NCBI RefSeq assembly: GCF_009674665.1
Contig: NZ_WKJD01000006.1
Coordinates: forward strand, 310,001-374,000
DNA length: 64,000 nucleotides
Origin: Agromyces kandeliae
GTDB lineage: Bacteria > Actinomycetota > Actinomycetes > Actinomycetales > Microbacteriaceae
Reading direction: 5' to 3'
Part shown: positions 1-8,251 of the stretch, piece after piece
How positions within the stretch are numbered: position 1 is the first letter of the stretch
Layout: the number at the start of each line of letters is the position of its first letter
Notes under the pieces: generated by a model
The model's input: only the letters and a program-made list of their open reading frames with translations
Databases searched by the model: none
What the model was told of the DNA's origin: nothing
Translations under genes and position numbers: made by a program

Positions 1-36
1 TGCGAGCACGGCCATCGTCATCGAGTTCTCAAACAT
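1..36 (-). CDS. N-terminus of an unidentified protein, cut by the window edge
   Basis: Reading leftwards, an ATG at 36 opens a frame that stays open to the window edge and gives MFENSMTMAVLA. A good ribosome-binding sequence (AGGTGG) sits six bases upstream, and the start lies 58 bases beyond the stop of the CNNM-type gene on the same strand. Only 12 residues are visible, so the product cannot be named. It could be the next gene of the guaB1-CNNM-CNNM run. The start is fairly well supported; the identity is unknown. Confidence 0.4.
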   Translation of the reverse strand, partial: MFENSMTMAVLA

Positions 37-94
37 GAGACCACCTCATCTCTCGGAGACGCTGCGAGTCTACGCCGACCGGGTCGCGCCCGCG

Positions 95-1132
95 TCACCC
101 CCTCCGGGTGGCATCCTGCACCTCGCCGACGAGTTCTTCGATGATGTCCTCGAGGAAGATGACGCCGGTCGTCCGCCCCTGCTCGTCGAACGCACGCGCC
201 AGGTGCGTCCCGAGTCGGCGCATGCTGGCGAGCGCGTCCTCGAGATCGGTGCCGTCGAAGATCGAGACCACCCTGCGAACGCGCTTGGCGGGGATCGGAT
301 CATCGAACTCGTCGTCGTCGAGGTCGATGACGTCCTTCAGGTGGACGTACCCGACCGGCTCGCCGTCTCCGCCGGCGAGCACGTAGCGCGAGAAGCCGCG
401 CCGCGCGACCGCGCGCTCGACGTCGGCGGGCGCGGCATCCGCCGGCAGGCAGACCAGCTCGTCCATCGGCACGGCGATGTCGCGCACCTTCTTGGTCGTG
501 AACTCGAACGCCGCCGTCAGCGTCCCGCTCGCATCCACCAGGACGCCCTCGCGCCGCGACTGCACGACGATCGTCTGGACCTCCTCGAGCGTGAACGTCG
601 AGGTCGCCTCGCTCTTGGGCTGCACGCCGAAGAGCCGGAGCACGCCGTTGGCGGTCGCGTTCAGCGCGACGATGACGGGCCGGAAGATCCGGGCGGTGAA
701 CACCAGCGGCGGGGCGAGGAGGAGCACCGCACGATCCGGCAGCGAGAACGACAGGTTCTTCGGCACCATCTCGCCGAGGACCACGTGCAGGTACGAGACC
801 AGCAGGAGCGCGATCACGAACGCGATCGTCGACACCACCTCGGGCGACCACCCGGTCAGCTCGAGTGGGACCTCGAGCAGGTGGTGGATCGCGGGCTCCG
901 ACACCGTGAGGATCAGCAGCGAGCAGATCGTGATGCCGAGCTGGCTCATCGCGAGCATGAGCGTCGCGTGCTCCATCGCCCACAGCGCGGTCTTCGCACT
1001 GCGGCTCCCCTGCTCGGCGAGCGGTTCGATCTGCGAGCGGCGCGCGGAGATGACCGCGAACTCGGCGCCCACGAAGAACGCGTTGCCGAGCAGCAGCACG
1101 AACAGCCAGGCCAGTCCCGCCCAGTCGCTCAT
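95..1132 (-). CDS. CNNM/CorC-family membrane protein, short paralogue
   Basis: This 345-residue protein has an N-terminal DUF21/CNNM membrane domain (about residues 1-190, with hydrophobic helices and the family motif GEMVPKN near residue 120) followed by a pair of CBS domains (about 205-340). CNNM proteins are tied to Mg2+/Co2+ transport; bacterial members are often labelled hemolysin or HlyC. The C-terminal transporter-associated domain of its neighbour is missing, so the protein stops right after the CBS pair. The ATG overlaps the stop of the upstream paralogue by four bases (ATGA), so translation is probably coupled. Mycobacteria keep the same pair beside guaB1 (Rv1841c/Rv1842c, from memory). 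The transported ion is not proven. Confidence 0.85.
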   Translation of the reverse strand: MSDWAGLAWLFVLLLGNAFFVGAEFAVISARRSQIEPLAEQGSRSAKTALWAMEHATLMLAMSQLGITICSLLILTVSEPAIHHLLEVPLELTGWSPEVVSTIAFVIALLLVSYLHVVLGEMVPKNLSFSLPDRAVLLLAPPLVFTARIFRPVIVALNATANGVLRLFGVQPKSEATSTFTLEEVQTIVVQSRREGVLVDASGTLTAAFEFTTKKVRDIAVPMDELVCLPADAAPADVERAVARRGFSRYVLAGGDGEPVGYVHLKDVIDLDDDEFDDPIPAKRVRRVVSIFDGTDLEDALASMRRLGTHLARAFDEQGRTTGVIFLEDIIEELVGEVQDATRRG

Positions 1133-2496
1133 CGGCCCGCCTCCCTCGCGTCGTCGCCGACGACGGCGGCCTCCCGGGCGGCATCCGCCTGGGTCGGCAC
1201 CGTCGCGGGCGAGAACTGGATCCGGTCGATGCGACGCCCGTCGAGCCGCTGCACGCGGAACGTGCCGCCTTCGACCTCGACCTCGTCGCCGACGACCGGC
1301 AGCCGCCCGAGCGTCGCCATCACGTACCCGGCGACCGTCTCGTACGCGCCGTCCTCCGGCACGCGGATGCCGGTGCGGTCGAGCAGCTCGTCAGGTCGCA
1401 GGATCCCGGGGAAGCTGACGAACTCGCCCCGTCGGACCACCCCCGCCCGCGTGCGGTCGTGCTCGTCGGAGACTTCGCCGACGAGCTCCTCCACGAGGTC
1501 CTCGAGCGTCGCGACGCCGGCCGTGCCGCCGTACTCGTCGACCACGACGGCCATCTGGTAGCCGCGACCGCGGAGCTCGCCGAGGAGCGCGTCGAGCTTG
1601 ATCGTCTCCGGGACGCGGAGCGCGTCGGACTGCAGCGCCGACGCCGGCACGACGTCCCGCTTCTCGCGGGGCACGGCGACCGCCTGCTTGACGTGCACGA
1701 TGCCCACGACGTCGTCGAGGTCCTCGTCGTACACGGGGAAGCGGCTGAACCCGGTCTGCCGCGCCAGCTCGAGCACGGCCTCCGCCGGTTCGGTGCGCTG
1801 CACCGCGGCGACTCGCGGACGCGGCGTCATGACGTCGGAGGCGTCGTGCTCGGAGAAGCGCAGCGTGCGCCCGAGCAGCGTCGCGGTGTCCTGCTCGAGC
1901 AGGCCGGCGCTCGCCGACCGCCGCACGAGGCTCGAGAGCTCCTCCGCCGAGCGGGCGCCGGAGAGCTCCTCCTTCGGCTCGATGCCGACGAGGCGCAGCA
2001 GGCGGTTCGCACTGCCGTTCAGCACGGTGATCGCCGGCCGGAAGACCCACGTGAAGGCGGTCTGGAACGGCATCACGACCTTCGCGGTCCGCCGCGGCAG
2101 GGCGAGCGCGAAGTTCTTCGGCACGAGCTCGCCGATGATCATCGACAGCAGGGTCGCGACGACGACGGCCGTGATCGCGCCGACGGGCCGGATCAGCGCT
2201 TCGGGCAGGCCGATTCCCGCGAGCGGGCCGGCGAGCAGCGACGAGATCGCCGGCTCCATCGTGTAGCCGGTGAGCAGCGTGGTCAGCGTGATGCCGAGCT
2301 GCGCGCTGGAGAGGTGCGTCGAGGTGATCTTGAGGCCCTCGATGGTGAGCCCGAGGCGGGTCTCGCCCCTGGCGCGCCGGGCCTCGAGGTCGGCGCGATC
2401 GAGGTTCACGAGCGCGAACTCGCTCGCAACGAAGAGGCCCGTGCCGACGGTGAGGAGGAATCCGATGCCGAGGAGTACCCACTCAGACATCCGCAC
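1129..2496 (-). CDS. CNNM/CorC-family membrane protein with CorC_HlyC domain
   Basis: This 455-residue protein is the long member of the tandem pair. It has an N-terminal DUF21/CNNM domain with about four membrane helices and GELVPKN near residue 120, then paired CBS domains (about 205-330) containing VDEYGGTAGVATLEDLVEE, then the C-terminal CorC_HlyC transporter-associated domain (about 345-430). Related proteins take part in Mg2+ export or homeostasis. The ATG at 2496 has a GGAGG ribosome site six bases upstream. It starts a two-gene operon with the shorter paralogue. A TATACT box lies about 75 bases upstream of the start. Confidence 0.87.
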   Translation of the reverse strand: MRMSEWVLLGIGFLLTVGTGLFVASEFALVNLDRADLEARRARGETRLGLTIEGLKITSTHLSSAQLGITLTTLLTGYTMEPAISSLLAGPLAGIGLPEALIRPVGAITAVVVATLLSMIIGELVPKNFALALPRRTAKVVMPFQTAFTWVFRPAITVLNGSANRLLRLVGIEPKEELSGARSAEELSSLVRRSASAGLLEQDTATLLGRTLRFSEHDASDVMTPRPRVAAVQRTEPAEAVLELARQTGFSRFPVYDEDLDDVVGIVHVKQAVAVPREKRDVVPASALQSDALRVPETIKLDALLGELRGRGYQMAVVVDEYGGTAGVATLEDLVEELVGEVSDEHDRTRAGVVRRGEFVSFPGILRPDELLDRTGIRVPEDGAYETVAGYVMATLGRLPVVGDEVEVEGGTFRVQRLDGRRIDRIQFSPATVPTQADAAREAAVVGDDAREAGR

Positions 2497-2569
2497 CTCC
2501 GCGCGCGGTCACGGGCGAGGGTCTATGGCAGGGCGAGGTCGCAGAGGGAGGGTCGTCCATGGTCGACCC

Positions 2570-2575
2570 AGTATA
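2570..2575 (-). promoter_or_regulatory. Candidate -10 box for the CNNM gene pair
   Basis: Leftward-reading TATACT matches five of six bases of the -10 consensus and stands out in this GC-rich sequence, about 75 bases before the ATG at 2496. I see no convincing -35 element, so this is a weak call. Confidence 0.25.
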
Positions 2576-2625
2576 TCCGCGGATGCCACGTGCTCCCCGA
2601 GCCGTAACGGGGCCGTCACACGCGC

Positions 2626-4065
2626 CTACCAGCTGACCGGGAGCGCCTTGCCCTCCTCGTAGCCGGCTGCGGACTGGATGCCGACGAGCGCACGCTCGCG
2701 GAACTCCGGCACGCTGCGCGCACCCGCGTAGGTGAACGAGCTCCGAACCCCCGAGGTGATCATGTCGAGCAGGTCCTCGAGCGACGGGCGCAGCGGGTCG
2801 AGGTAGATCGCCGACGACGAGATGCCCTCCGCGAACAGCTCCTTCCGGGCGAGCTCGTAGGCGGAGAGCCGGCCGAAGCGCTCCTTGACCGCCTTCGTCG
2901 AGGCCATCCCCCAGCTCTCCTTGAACACGCGTCCCTCGGCGTCGCGTCGGAGCGTCCCCGGCGCCTCGATGGTGCCCGCGAACCAGGAGCCGATCATGAC
3001 GGATGCCGCGCCGGCGGCGAGCGCGAGCGCAACGTCGCGAGGGTACCGCACGCCCCCGTCCGCCCAGACGGCCGCGCCGTGCTCGCGCGCGGCCTCCGAG
3101 GTCTCGAGCACCGCGGAGAACTGCGGCCGTCCGACGGCCGTCATCATGCGCGTGGTGCACATGGCGCCGGGGCCGACTCCGACCTTCAGCACGTCGGCGC
3201 CCGCCTCCACGAGGTCGGCGACCGCGTCGGCCGTGACGATGTTCCCGGCGACGATCGGAATGCCGAGGTCCGCGGCGCGGACGGTGCGAACCGCGTGGAT
3301 CATGCCCTCCTGATGGCCGTGCGCCGTGTCCACGACGAGCATGTCGACGCCCGCCGCCGCCAGCGCGCGCGCCTTGGCCTCGACGTCCCCGTTGATGCCG
3401 ATCGCCGCCGCGACGCGGAGGCGGCCGGAGGCATCCGTGTTGGGCTCGGAGACCGTGCCGCGCAGGGCGCTGCGGCGGCTCAGCGTGCCGATCACCCGCC
3501 CGTGCTCGAGGATCGGCGCGAAGTCGATGCCGGCGTCGACCATGAGGTCGAACGCCCGGCGCGGGGTGTCGACGTCGTCGGCGTCGAGCGACGGGATGGC
3601 GCCGTGGACGAGGTCGCCGAGCCGGGCGTCGGGCAGCGCCGTCGCGAGGCGCGTGGCCGGGATCGTGCCGGCGTAGCGGCCGTCGTCGCCATGGAGCACG
3701 ATGCCGTGGCCCTCGACGGGCGGCAGCACCTCGAGGGCGTCGGCGACGGTGCGGTCCGCGGAGAACGCGTGCGGCACGTCGAAGCGCGCCGGGCGGGACT
3801 TCACCCACCGGATCGCGTCGTCGAGCTCCTGGAGCGGGAGGTCCTGCGGCAGCACGCCGATCCCGCCACGGCGCGCGAGGGTCGCCGCCAGCCTCGGACC
3901 GGTCACCGAGTTCATGTTCGCGGAGACGATCGGGATGCTCGCCCCGGACCCGTCGTCCGGCGCGAGCGACACGTCGAGCCGGCTCGTCACGCCGGACCGG
4001 CTCGGCACCAGGAAGACGTCGGAGTACGTGAGGTCGTGCCGCGGCGTCGTGCGATAGAACTCCAT
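2626..4065 (-). CDS. guaB1: GuaB1-type IMP dehydrogenase/GMP reductase-family protein
   Basis: This 479-residue TIM-barrel enzyme belongs to the IMPDH/GMPR family. A CBS pair interrupts the barrel at about residues 95-200. The catalytic-loop motif GPGAMCTTR carries the nucleophilic cysteine at about residue 303. The mycobacterial orthologue GuaB1 has been described as a CBS-containing GMP reductase, which converts GMP to IMP with NADPH in purine salvage; I infer the same role here over true IMPDH. I chose the ATG at 4065 over the upstream GTG at 4071 because TAGCCT lies six bases before the ATG, the pattern of a leaderless transcript. It is transcribed divergently from kgd. Confidence 0.88.
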   Translation of the reverse strand: MEFYRTTPRHDLTYSDVFLVPSRSGVTSRLDVSLAPDDGSGASIPIVSANMNSVTGPRLAATLARRGGIGVLPQDLPLQELDDAIRWVKSRPARFDVPHAFSADRTVADALEVLPPVEGHGIVLHGDDGRYAGTIPATRLATALPDARLGDLVHGAIPSLDADDVDTPRRAFDLMVDAGIDFAPILEHGRVIGTLSRRSALRGTVSEPNTDASGRLRVAAAIGINGDVEAKARALAAAGVDMLVVDTAHGHQEGMIHAVRTVRAADLGIPIVAGNIVTADAVADLVEAGADVLKVGVGPGAMCTTRMMTAVGRPQFSAVLETSEAAREHGAAVWADGGVRYPRDVALALAAGAASVMIGSWFAGTIEAPGTLRRDAEGRVFKESWGMASTKAVKERFGRLSAYELARKELFAEGISSSAIYLDPLRPSLEDLLDMITSGVRSSFTYAGARSVPEFRERALVGIQSAAGYEEGKALPVSW

Positions 4066-4071
4066 GCCCAC

Positions 4072-4077
4072 AGGCTA
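4072..4077 (-). promoter_or_regulatory. Leaderless -10 box of guaB1
   Basis: Leftward TAGCCT fits TANNNT and lies six bases before the ATG at 4065, so transcription would begin at or next to the start codon. No -35 box is obvious. Confidence 0.45.
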
Positions 4078-4274
4078 TGCCTCGCGGGTCCGAGCGGGGT
4101 CCCGGCCGGGACCCCGCCGCGCGCGCTGGGAGGATGCTGCGATCCCCGTCGCGCATCCGCTGCACGGTGCCGAGCGCCGTCGGAAGGGGTTTAGGCTTGT
4201 GTGGGCGTTCCGCGTCGTGCTGCGCGCCACGCCAGAGGTGAGCATCCATCAATGGAGAGAGTGGGCGAAAGGCT

Positions 4275-7200
4275 GTGTCGAGCCAATTGACCGGGTCGGG
4301 ATCCGACGAGACGACGTCGGCGATGTTCGGAGCCAACGAGTGGCTCGTGGACGAGATGTACGAGCGGTTCCTCGCCGACCCCAGTTCGGTGGACGAGACC
4401 TGGCGCGAGGTGCTCGAGCACTACCGTCAGGTGCGCACCGGTGAGAACGCCGCGACGCCCGCCGCCGCGCCCGCGATGCCCGACGAGACGGCGCTGCACA
4501 GCGCGGCGAGCGAGCAGGCGGATGCCGCCCAGGCGGCCCCCGCCGCTCCGGCCGCGCCCGTCGAGCGGCCCGCCGGCTCCGAGGCGCCCGCCGCCCCGAC
4601 GTCCGAGGCGGCCGCACCGGCCGCCGGTGCCGCGCCGGCCGACCAGCCCGCGGCGTCCCCGAACGCTCCGGCCACCGCCCCGAACGCCGTGATCGGCCAG
4701 GCCCCGGCAGCACGGACCACCTCGGTCGCACCGCGCACCGCCCCGGTACCCGCCGACGTCCCCGTGACGAGCCCCCAGCAGAAGGCCGACGTGGGCGAGC
4801 GCGAGGACGAGGTCCTCCCGCTCAAGGGCCTGCCGAAGACCCTCGCGGCGAACATGGACGCGTCGCTCACCGTGCCCACCGCGACGAGCGTGCGCACCGT
4901 GCCGGCGAAGCTCATGATCGACAACCGGATCGTGATCAACAACCACCTCCGCCGCACCCGCGGCGGGAAGGTGTCCTTCACGCACCTCATCGGGTGGGCG
5001 CTCATCCAGGCGCTGAAGGACTTCCCGAGCCAGAACGTCTACTACTCCGAGGTGGACGGCAAGCCCGCCCTCGTGAAGCCCGCGCACATCGGCCTCGGCA
5101 TCGCGATCGACATCCCGAAGCCCGACGGCACCCGCGCGCTCCTCGTGCCCGCGATCAAGCGTGCCGAGACGATGACCTTCAACGAGTACCTCGGCGCGTA
5201 CGAGGACCTCGTCTCCCGGGCGCGCAAGAACAAGCTCACCGCCGACGACTTCAAGGGCGCGACGATCTCGCTCACGAACCCGGGCGGCATCGGCACGGTG
5301 CACTCCGTGCCGCGCCTCATGAAGGGCCAGGGCTGCATCATCGGCGCCGGCGCGCTCGAGTACCCGGCCGAGTTCCAGGGGGCCAGCGAGAAGACGCTCG
5401 CGAACCTCGCGATCGGCAAGACCATCACGCTCACCTCCACCTACGACCACCGTGTCATCCAGGGCGCCGGTTCGGGCGAGTTCCTGAAGAAGGTGCACGA
5501 GCTGCTCATCGGCGACCGCAACTTCTACCAGGACATCTTCGCGGCCCTCCGCCTGCCGTACGAGCCGATCAAGTGGAACGCCGACATCTCGGTCGACATC
5601 GCCAGCGCGATCGACAAGACCGCCCGCGTGCAGGAGCTGATCAACTCCTTCCGCGTCCGCGGCCACATGATGGCCGACATCGACCCGCTCGAGTACGTGC
5701 AGCGCTCGCACCCCGACCTCGACATCGAGAGCCACGGCCTGACCTTCTGGGACCTCGACCGCGAGTTCGTCACCGGCGGCTTCGGCGACAAGCGGACCGC
5801 GCTCCTCCGCGACATCCTCGGCGTCCTCCGCGACTCGTACTGCCGGACCATCGGCATCGAGTACATGCACATCCAGGACCCGGTGCAGCGCCGGTGGATC
5901 CAGCACCAGGTCGAGCGCAAGTACGAGAAGCCGACGCACGACGAGCAGATGCGCATCCTCGGCAAGCTCAACGAGGCCGAGGCGTTCGAGACGTTCCTGC
6001 AGACCAAGTACGTCGGGCAGAAGCGCTTCAGCCTCGAGGGCGGCGAGTCGATGATCGCGCTCCTCGACGAGGTGCTGCAGGGCGCCGCGAAGGAGGGCCT
6101 CGACGAGGTCGCCATCGGCATGGCCCACCGCGGCCGGCTGAACGTGCTCACGAACATCGCGGGCAAGACCTACGGCCAGGTCTTCCGCGAGTTCGAGGGC
6201 ACGCTGGACTCCAAGGCCTTCTCCGGGTCGGGCGACGTGAAGTACCACCTCGGCACCGAGGGCACCTTCACCGCCGACGACGGCCAGCAGGTCCCGGTCT
6301 CGCTGGCGGCGAACCCGTCGCACCTCGAGGCCGTCGACGGCGTGCTCGAGGGCATCGTCCGCGCGAAGCAGGACCGCAAGCCCGTCGGCACGTACTCGGT
6401 GCTCCCGATCCTCGTCCACGGCGACGCGGCGATGGCCGGCCAGGGCGTGGTGGTCGAGACCATGCAGATGTCGCAGCTGCGCGCGTACCGGACGGGCGGC
6501 ACCATCCACCTCGTGGTCAACAACCAGGTCGGCTTCACCACCGTCCCGGGCGACGCGCGCTCGTCGATCTACTCGACCGATGTGGCGAAGGCCATCCAGG
6601 CGCCGATCTTCCACGTGAACGGCGACGACCCCGAGGCCGTGGTCCGCGTCGCGGAGCTCGCGTTCCGCTACCGCCAGGAGTTCAAGCGCGACGTCGTCGT
6701 CGACCTGGTCTGCTACCGGCGTCGCGGCCACAACGAGGGCGACGACCCCTCGATGACGCAGCCGCTCATGTACAACCTCATCGAGGCCAAGCGCTCGGTC
6801 CGAAAGCTCTACACGGAGGCGCTCGTCGGTCGCGGCGACATCACCGAGCAGGAGTACGAGGAGGCGCACCGCGACTTCCAGGACCGCCTCGAGCGGGCCT
6901 TCGCCGAGACGCATGCGGCGCAGACCGGGTCGATCCCGATCGTCGGCGGCCAGGCGCACGTGGCGGAGCCGGTCTCCGGCGAGCTGGAGACGACGGGCGT
7001 GTCGACCGAGGTCGTCCACGCGATCGGAGACGCCTTCAACAACAAGCCCGAGGGATTCACCGTCCACCCCAAGATCCAGCAGCTGCTGGCCAAGCGACAG
7101 GACATGAGCCGCAACGGCAAGGTCGACTGGGGCTTCGGCGAGCTGCTCGCGCTGGGTTCGCTGCTGCTCGAGGGCACCCCGGTCCGCCTCGTCGGCCAGG

Positions 7201-8138
7201 ACGCGCGCCGGGGCACGTTCGTGCAGCGCCACGCGGTGCTCCACGACCGCGTGAACGGCCAGGAGTGGCTGCCGCTGCAGTACCTCGGCGACCAGCAGGC
7301 ACGCTTCTGGATCTACGACTCGCTGCTCAGCGAGTACGCGGCGATGGGCTTCGAGTACGGCTACTCGGTCGAGCGGGCCGACGCGCTCGTGATGTGGGAG
7401 GCGCAGTTCGGCGACTTCGCGAACGGCGCGCAGACCATCATCGACGAGTTCATCTCGTCGGCCGAGCAGAAGTGGGGCCAGCGCTCGAGCGTCGTCCTCC
7501 TGCTCCCCCACGGCTACGAGGGCCAGGGTCCCGACCACTCGAGCGCCCGCATCGAGCGCTACCTGCAGATGTGCGCCGAGGACAACATGACCGTCGCCCG
7601 CCCGTCGACGCCCGCGTCGTACTTCCACCTGCTCCGCCGCCAGGCCTACCAGCGCCCGCGCCGGCCGCTCGTCGTGTTCACCCCGAAGGCGATGCTGCGC
7701 CTCCGCGGAGCGACGAGCGAGGTCGAGGACTTCACGCAGGGCCGCTTCGAGCCGGTGATCGACGACGCTCGGATCAGCGACAAGGCCGCCGTCAAGCGGG
7801 TCGTGTTCATGGCCGGCAAGCTCTACTACGACCTCCTCGCCGAGCTCGAGAAGAACCCGAACCCCGAGGTCGCGCTCGTGCGCCTGGAGCAGTACTACCC
7901 GCTGCCCGCCGCCGAGCTGAAGGCCGTCGCCGACGGCTACCCGGACGCCGAACTCGTGTGGGCGCAGGACGAGCCCGAGAACCAGGGCGCGTGGCCGTTC
8001 TTCATCATCGAGACGAACAAGCTCGGTCCGCGGGAGGTCCGGCTCGTGGCCCGCACCGCGGCGGCGTCCCCCGCGACCGGGTCCGCGAAGCGGCACGCCG
8101 CCGAGCAGGCCGACCTGATCAAGCGGGCGCTCTACTAG
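4275..8138 (+). CDS. kgd: Multifunctional 2-oxoglutarate metabolism enzyme (E2/E1 fusion)
   Basis: This 1287-residue protein is the actinobacterial E1o/E2 fusion (Kgd/OdhA/SucA) that oxidatively decarboxylates 2-oxoglutarate in the TCA cycle together with AceF/Lpd. The N-terminus (NEWLVDEMYERF) is the family signature. An Ala/Pro-rich linker follows (about 55-165), then an acyltransferase domain (about 190-425) with the catalytic DHRVIQG His near 392, then the thiamine-diphosphate dehydrogenase, with GDAAMAGQG near 716 and its NN pair near 748. No lipoyl domain is present, as is normal for the family. In relatives the FHA protein OdhI/GarA inhibits it. The start is a GTG; an internal ATG at 4323 is possible. 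TAGGCT at 4192-4197 is a candidate -10. Confidence 0.95.
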   Translation: MSSQLTGSGSDETTSAMFGANEWLVDEMYERFLADPSSVDETWREVLEHYRQVRTGENAATPAAAPAMPDETALHSAASEQADAAQAAPAAPAAPVERPAGSEAPAAPTSEAAAPAAGAAPADQPAASPNAPATAPNAVIGQAPAARTTSVAPRTAPVPADVPVTSPQQKADVGEREDEVLPLKGLPKTLAANMDASLTVPTATSVRTVPAKLMIDNRIVINNHLRRTRGGKVSFTHLIGWALIQALKDFPSQNVYYSEVDGKPALVKPAHIGLGIAIDIPKPDGTRALLVPAIKRAETMTFNEYLGAYEDLVSRARKNKLTADDFKGATISLTNPGGIGTVHSVPRLMKGQGCIIGAGALEYPAEFQGASEKTLANLAIGKTITLTSTYDHRVIQGAGSGEFLKKVHELLIGDRNFYQDIFAALRLPYEPIKWNADISVDIASAIDKTARVQELINSFRVRGHMMADIDPLEYVQRSHPDLDIESHGLTFWDLDREFVTGGFGDKRTALLRDILGVLRDSYCRTIGIEYMHIQDPVQRRWIQHQVERKYEKPTHDEQMRILGKLNEAEAFETFLQTKYVGQKRFSLEGGESMIALLDEVLQGAAKEGLDEVAIGMAHRGRLNVLTNIAGKTYGQVFREFEGTLDSKAFSGSGDVKYHLGTEGTFTADDGQQVPVSLAANPSHLEAVDGVLEGIVRAKQDRKPVGTYSVLPILVHGDAAMAGQGVVVETMQMSQLRAYRTGGTIHLVVNNQVGFTTVPGDARSSIYSTDVAKAIQAPIFHVNGDDPEAVVRVAELAFRYRQEFKRDVVVDLVCYRRRGHNEGDDPSMTQPLMYNLIEAKRSVRKLYTEALVGRGDITEQEYEEAHRDFQDRLERAFAETHAAQTGSIPIVGGQAHVAEPVSGELETTGVSTEVVHAIGDAFNNKPEGFTVHPKIQQLLAKRQDMSRNGKVDWGFGELLALGSLLLEGTPVRLVGQDARRGTFVQRHAVLHDRVNGQEWLPLQYLGDQQARFWIYDSLLSEYAAMGFEYGYSVERADALVMWEAQFGDFANGAQTIIDEFISSAEQKWGQRSSVVLLLPHGYEGQGPDHSSARIERYLQMCAEDNMTVARPSTPASYFHLLRRQAYQRPRRPLVVFTPKAMLRLRGATSEVEDFTQGRFEPVIDDARISDKAAVKRVVFMAGKLYYDLLAELEKNPNPEVALVRLEQYYPLPAAELKAVADGYPDAELVWAQDEPENQGAWPFFIIETNKLGPREVRLVARTAAASPATGSAKRHAAEQADLIKRALY

Positions 8139-8153
8139 GCCGCGACGCGCCGA

Positions 8154-8203
8154 GAACGAGACGAGCGGATGCCTCCCCCCGGGGGCATCCGCTCGTCTCG
8201 TTC
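8154..8203. terminator. 20-bp perfect hairpin after kgd
   Basis: Two perfectly complementary 20-base arms (8154-8173 and 8184-8203) flank a 10-base C/G-rich loop. The hairpin lies between the convergent ends of kgd and the MMPL transporter and could stop transcription from both sides. There is no U-tract, as is common in actinobacteria. The inner part of the stem is an inverted pair of the frequent word GGATGCC. Confidence 0.75.
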
Positions 8204-8251
8204 GGCACCGGCTCGGCCGACCCGGTCCGGACCGGGTCGGCCGCACCCGGA

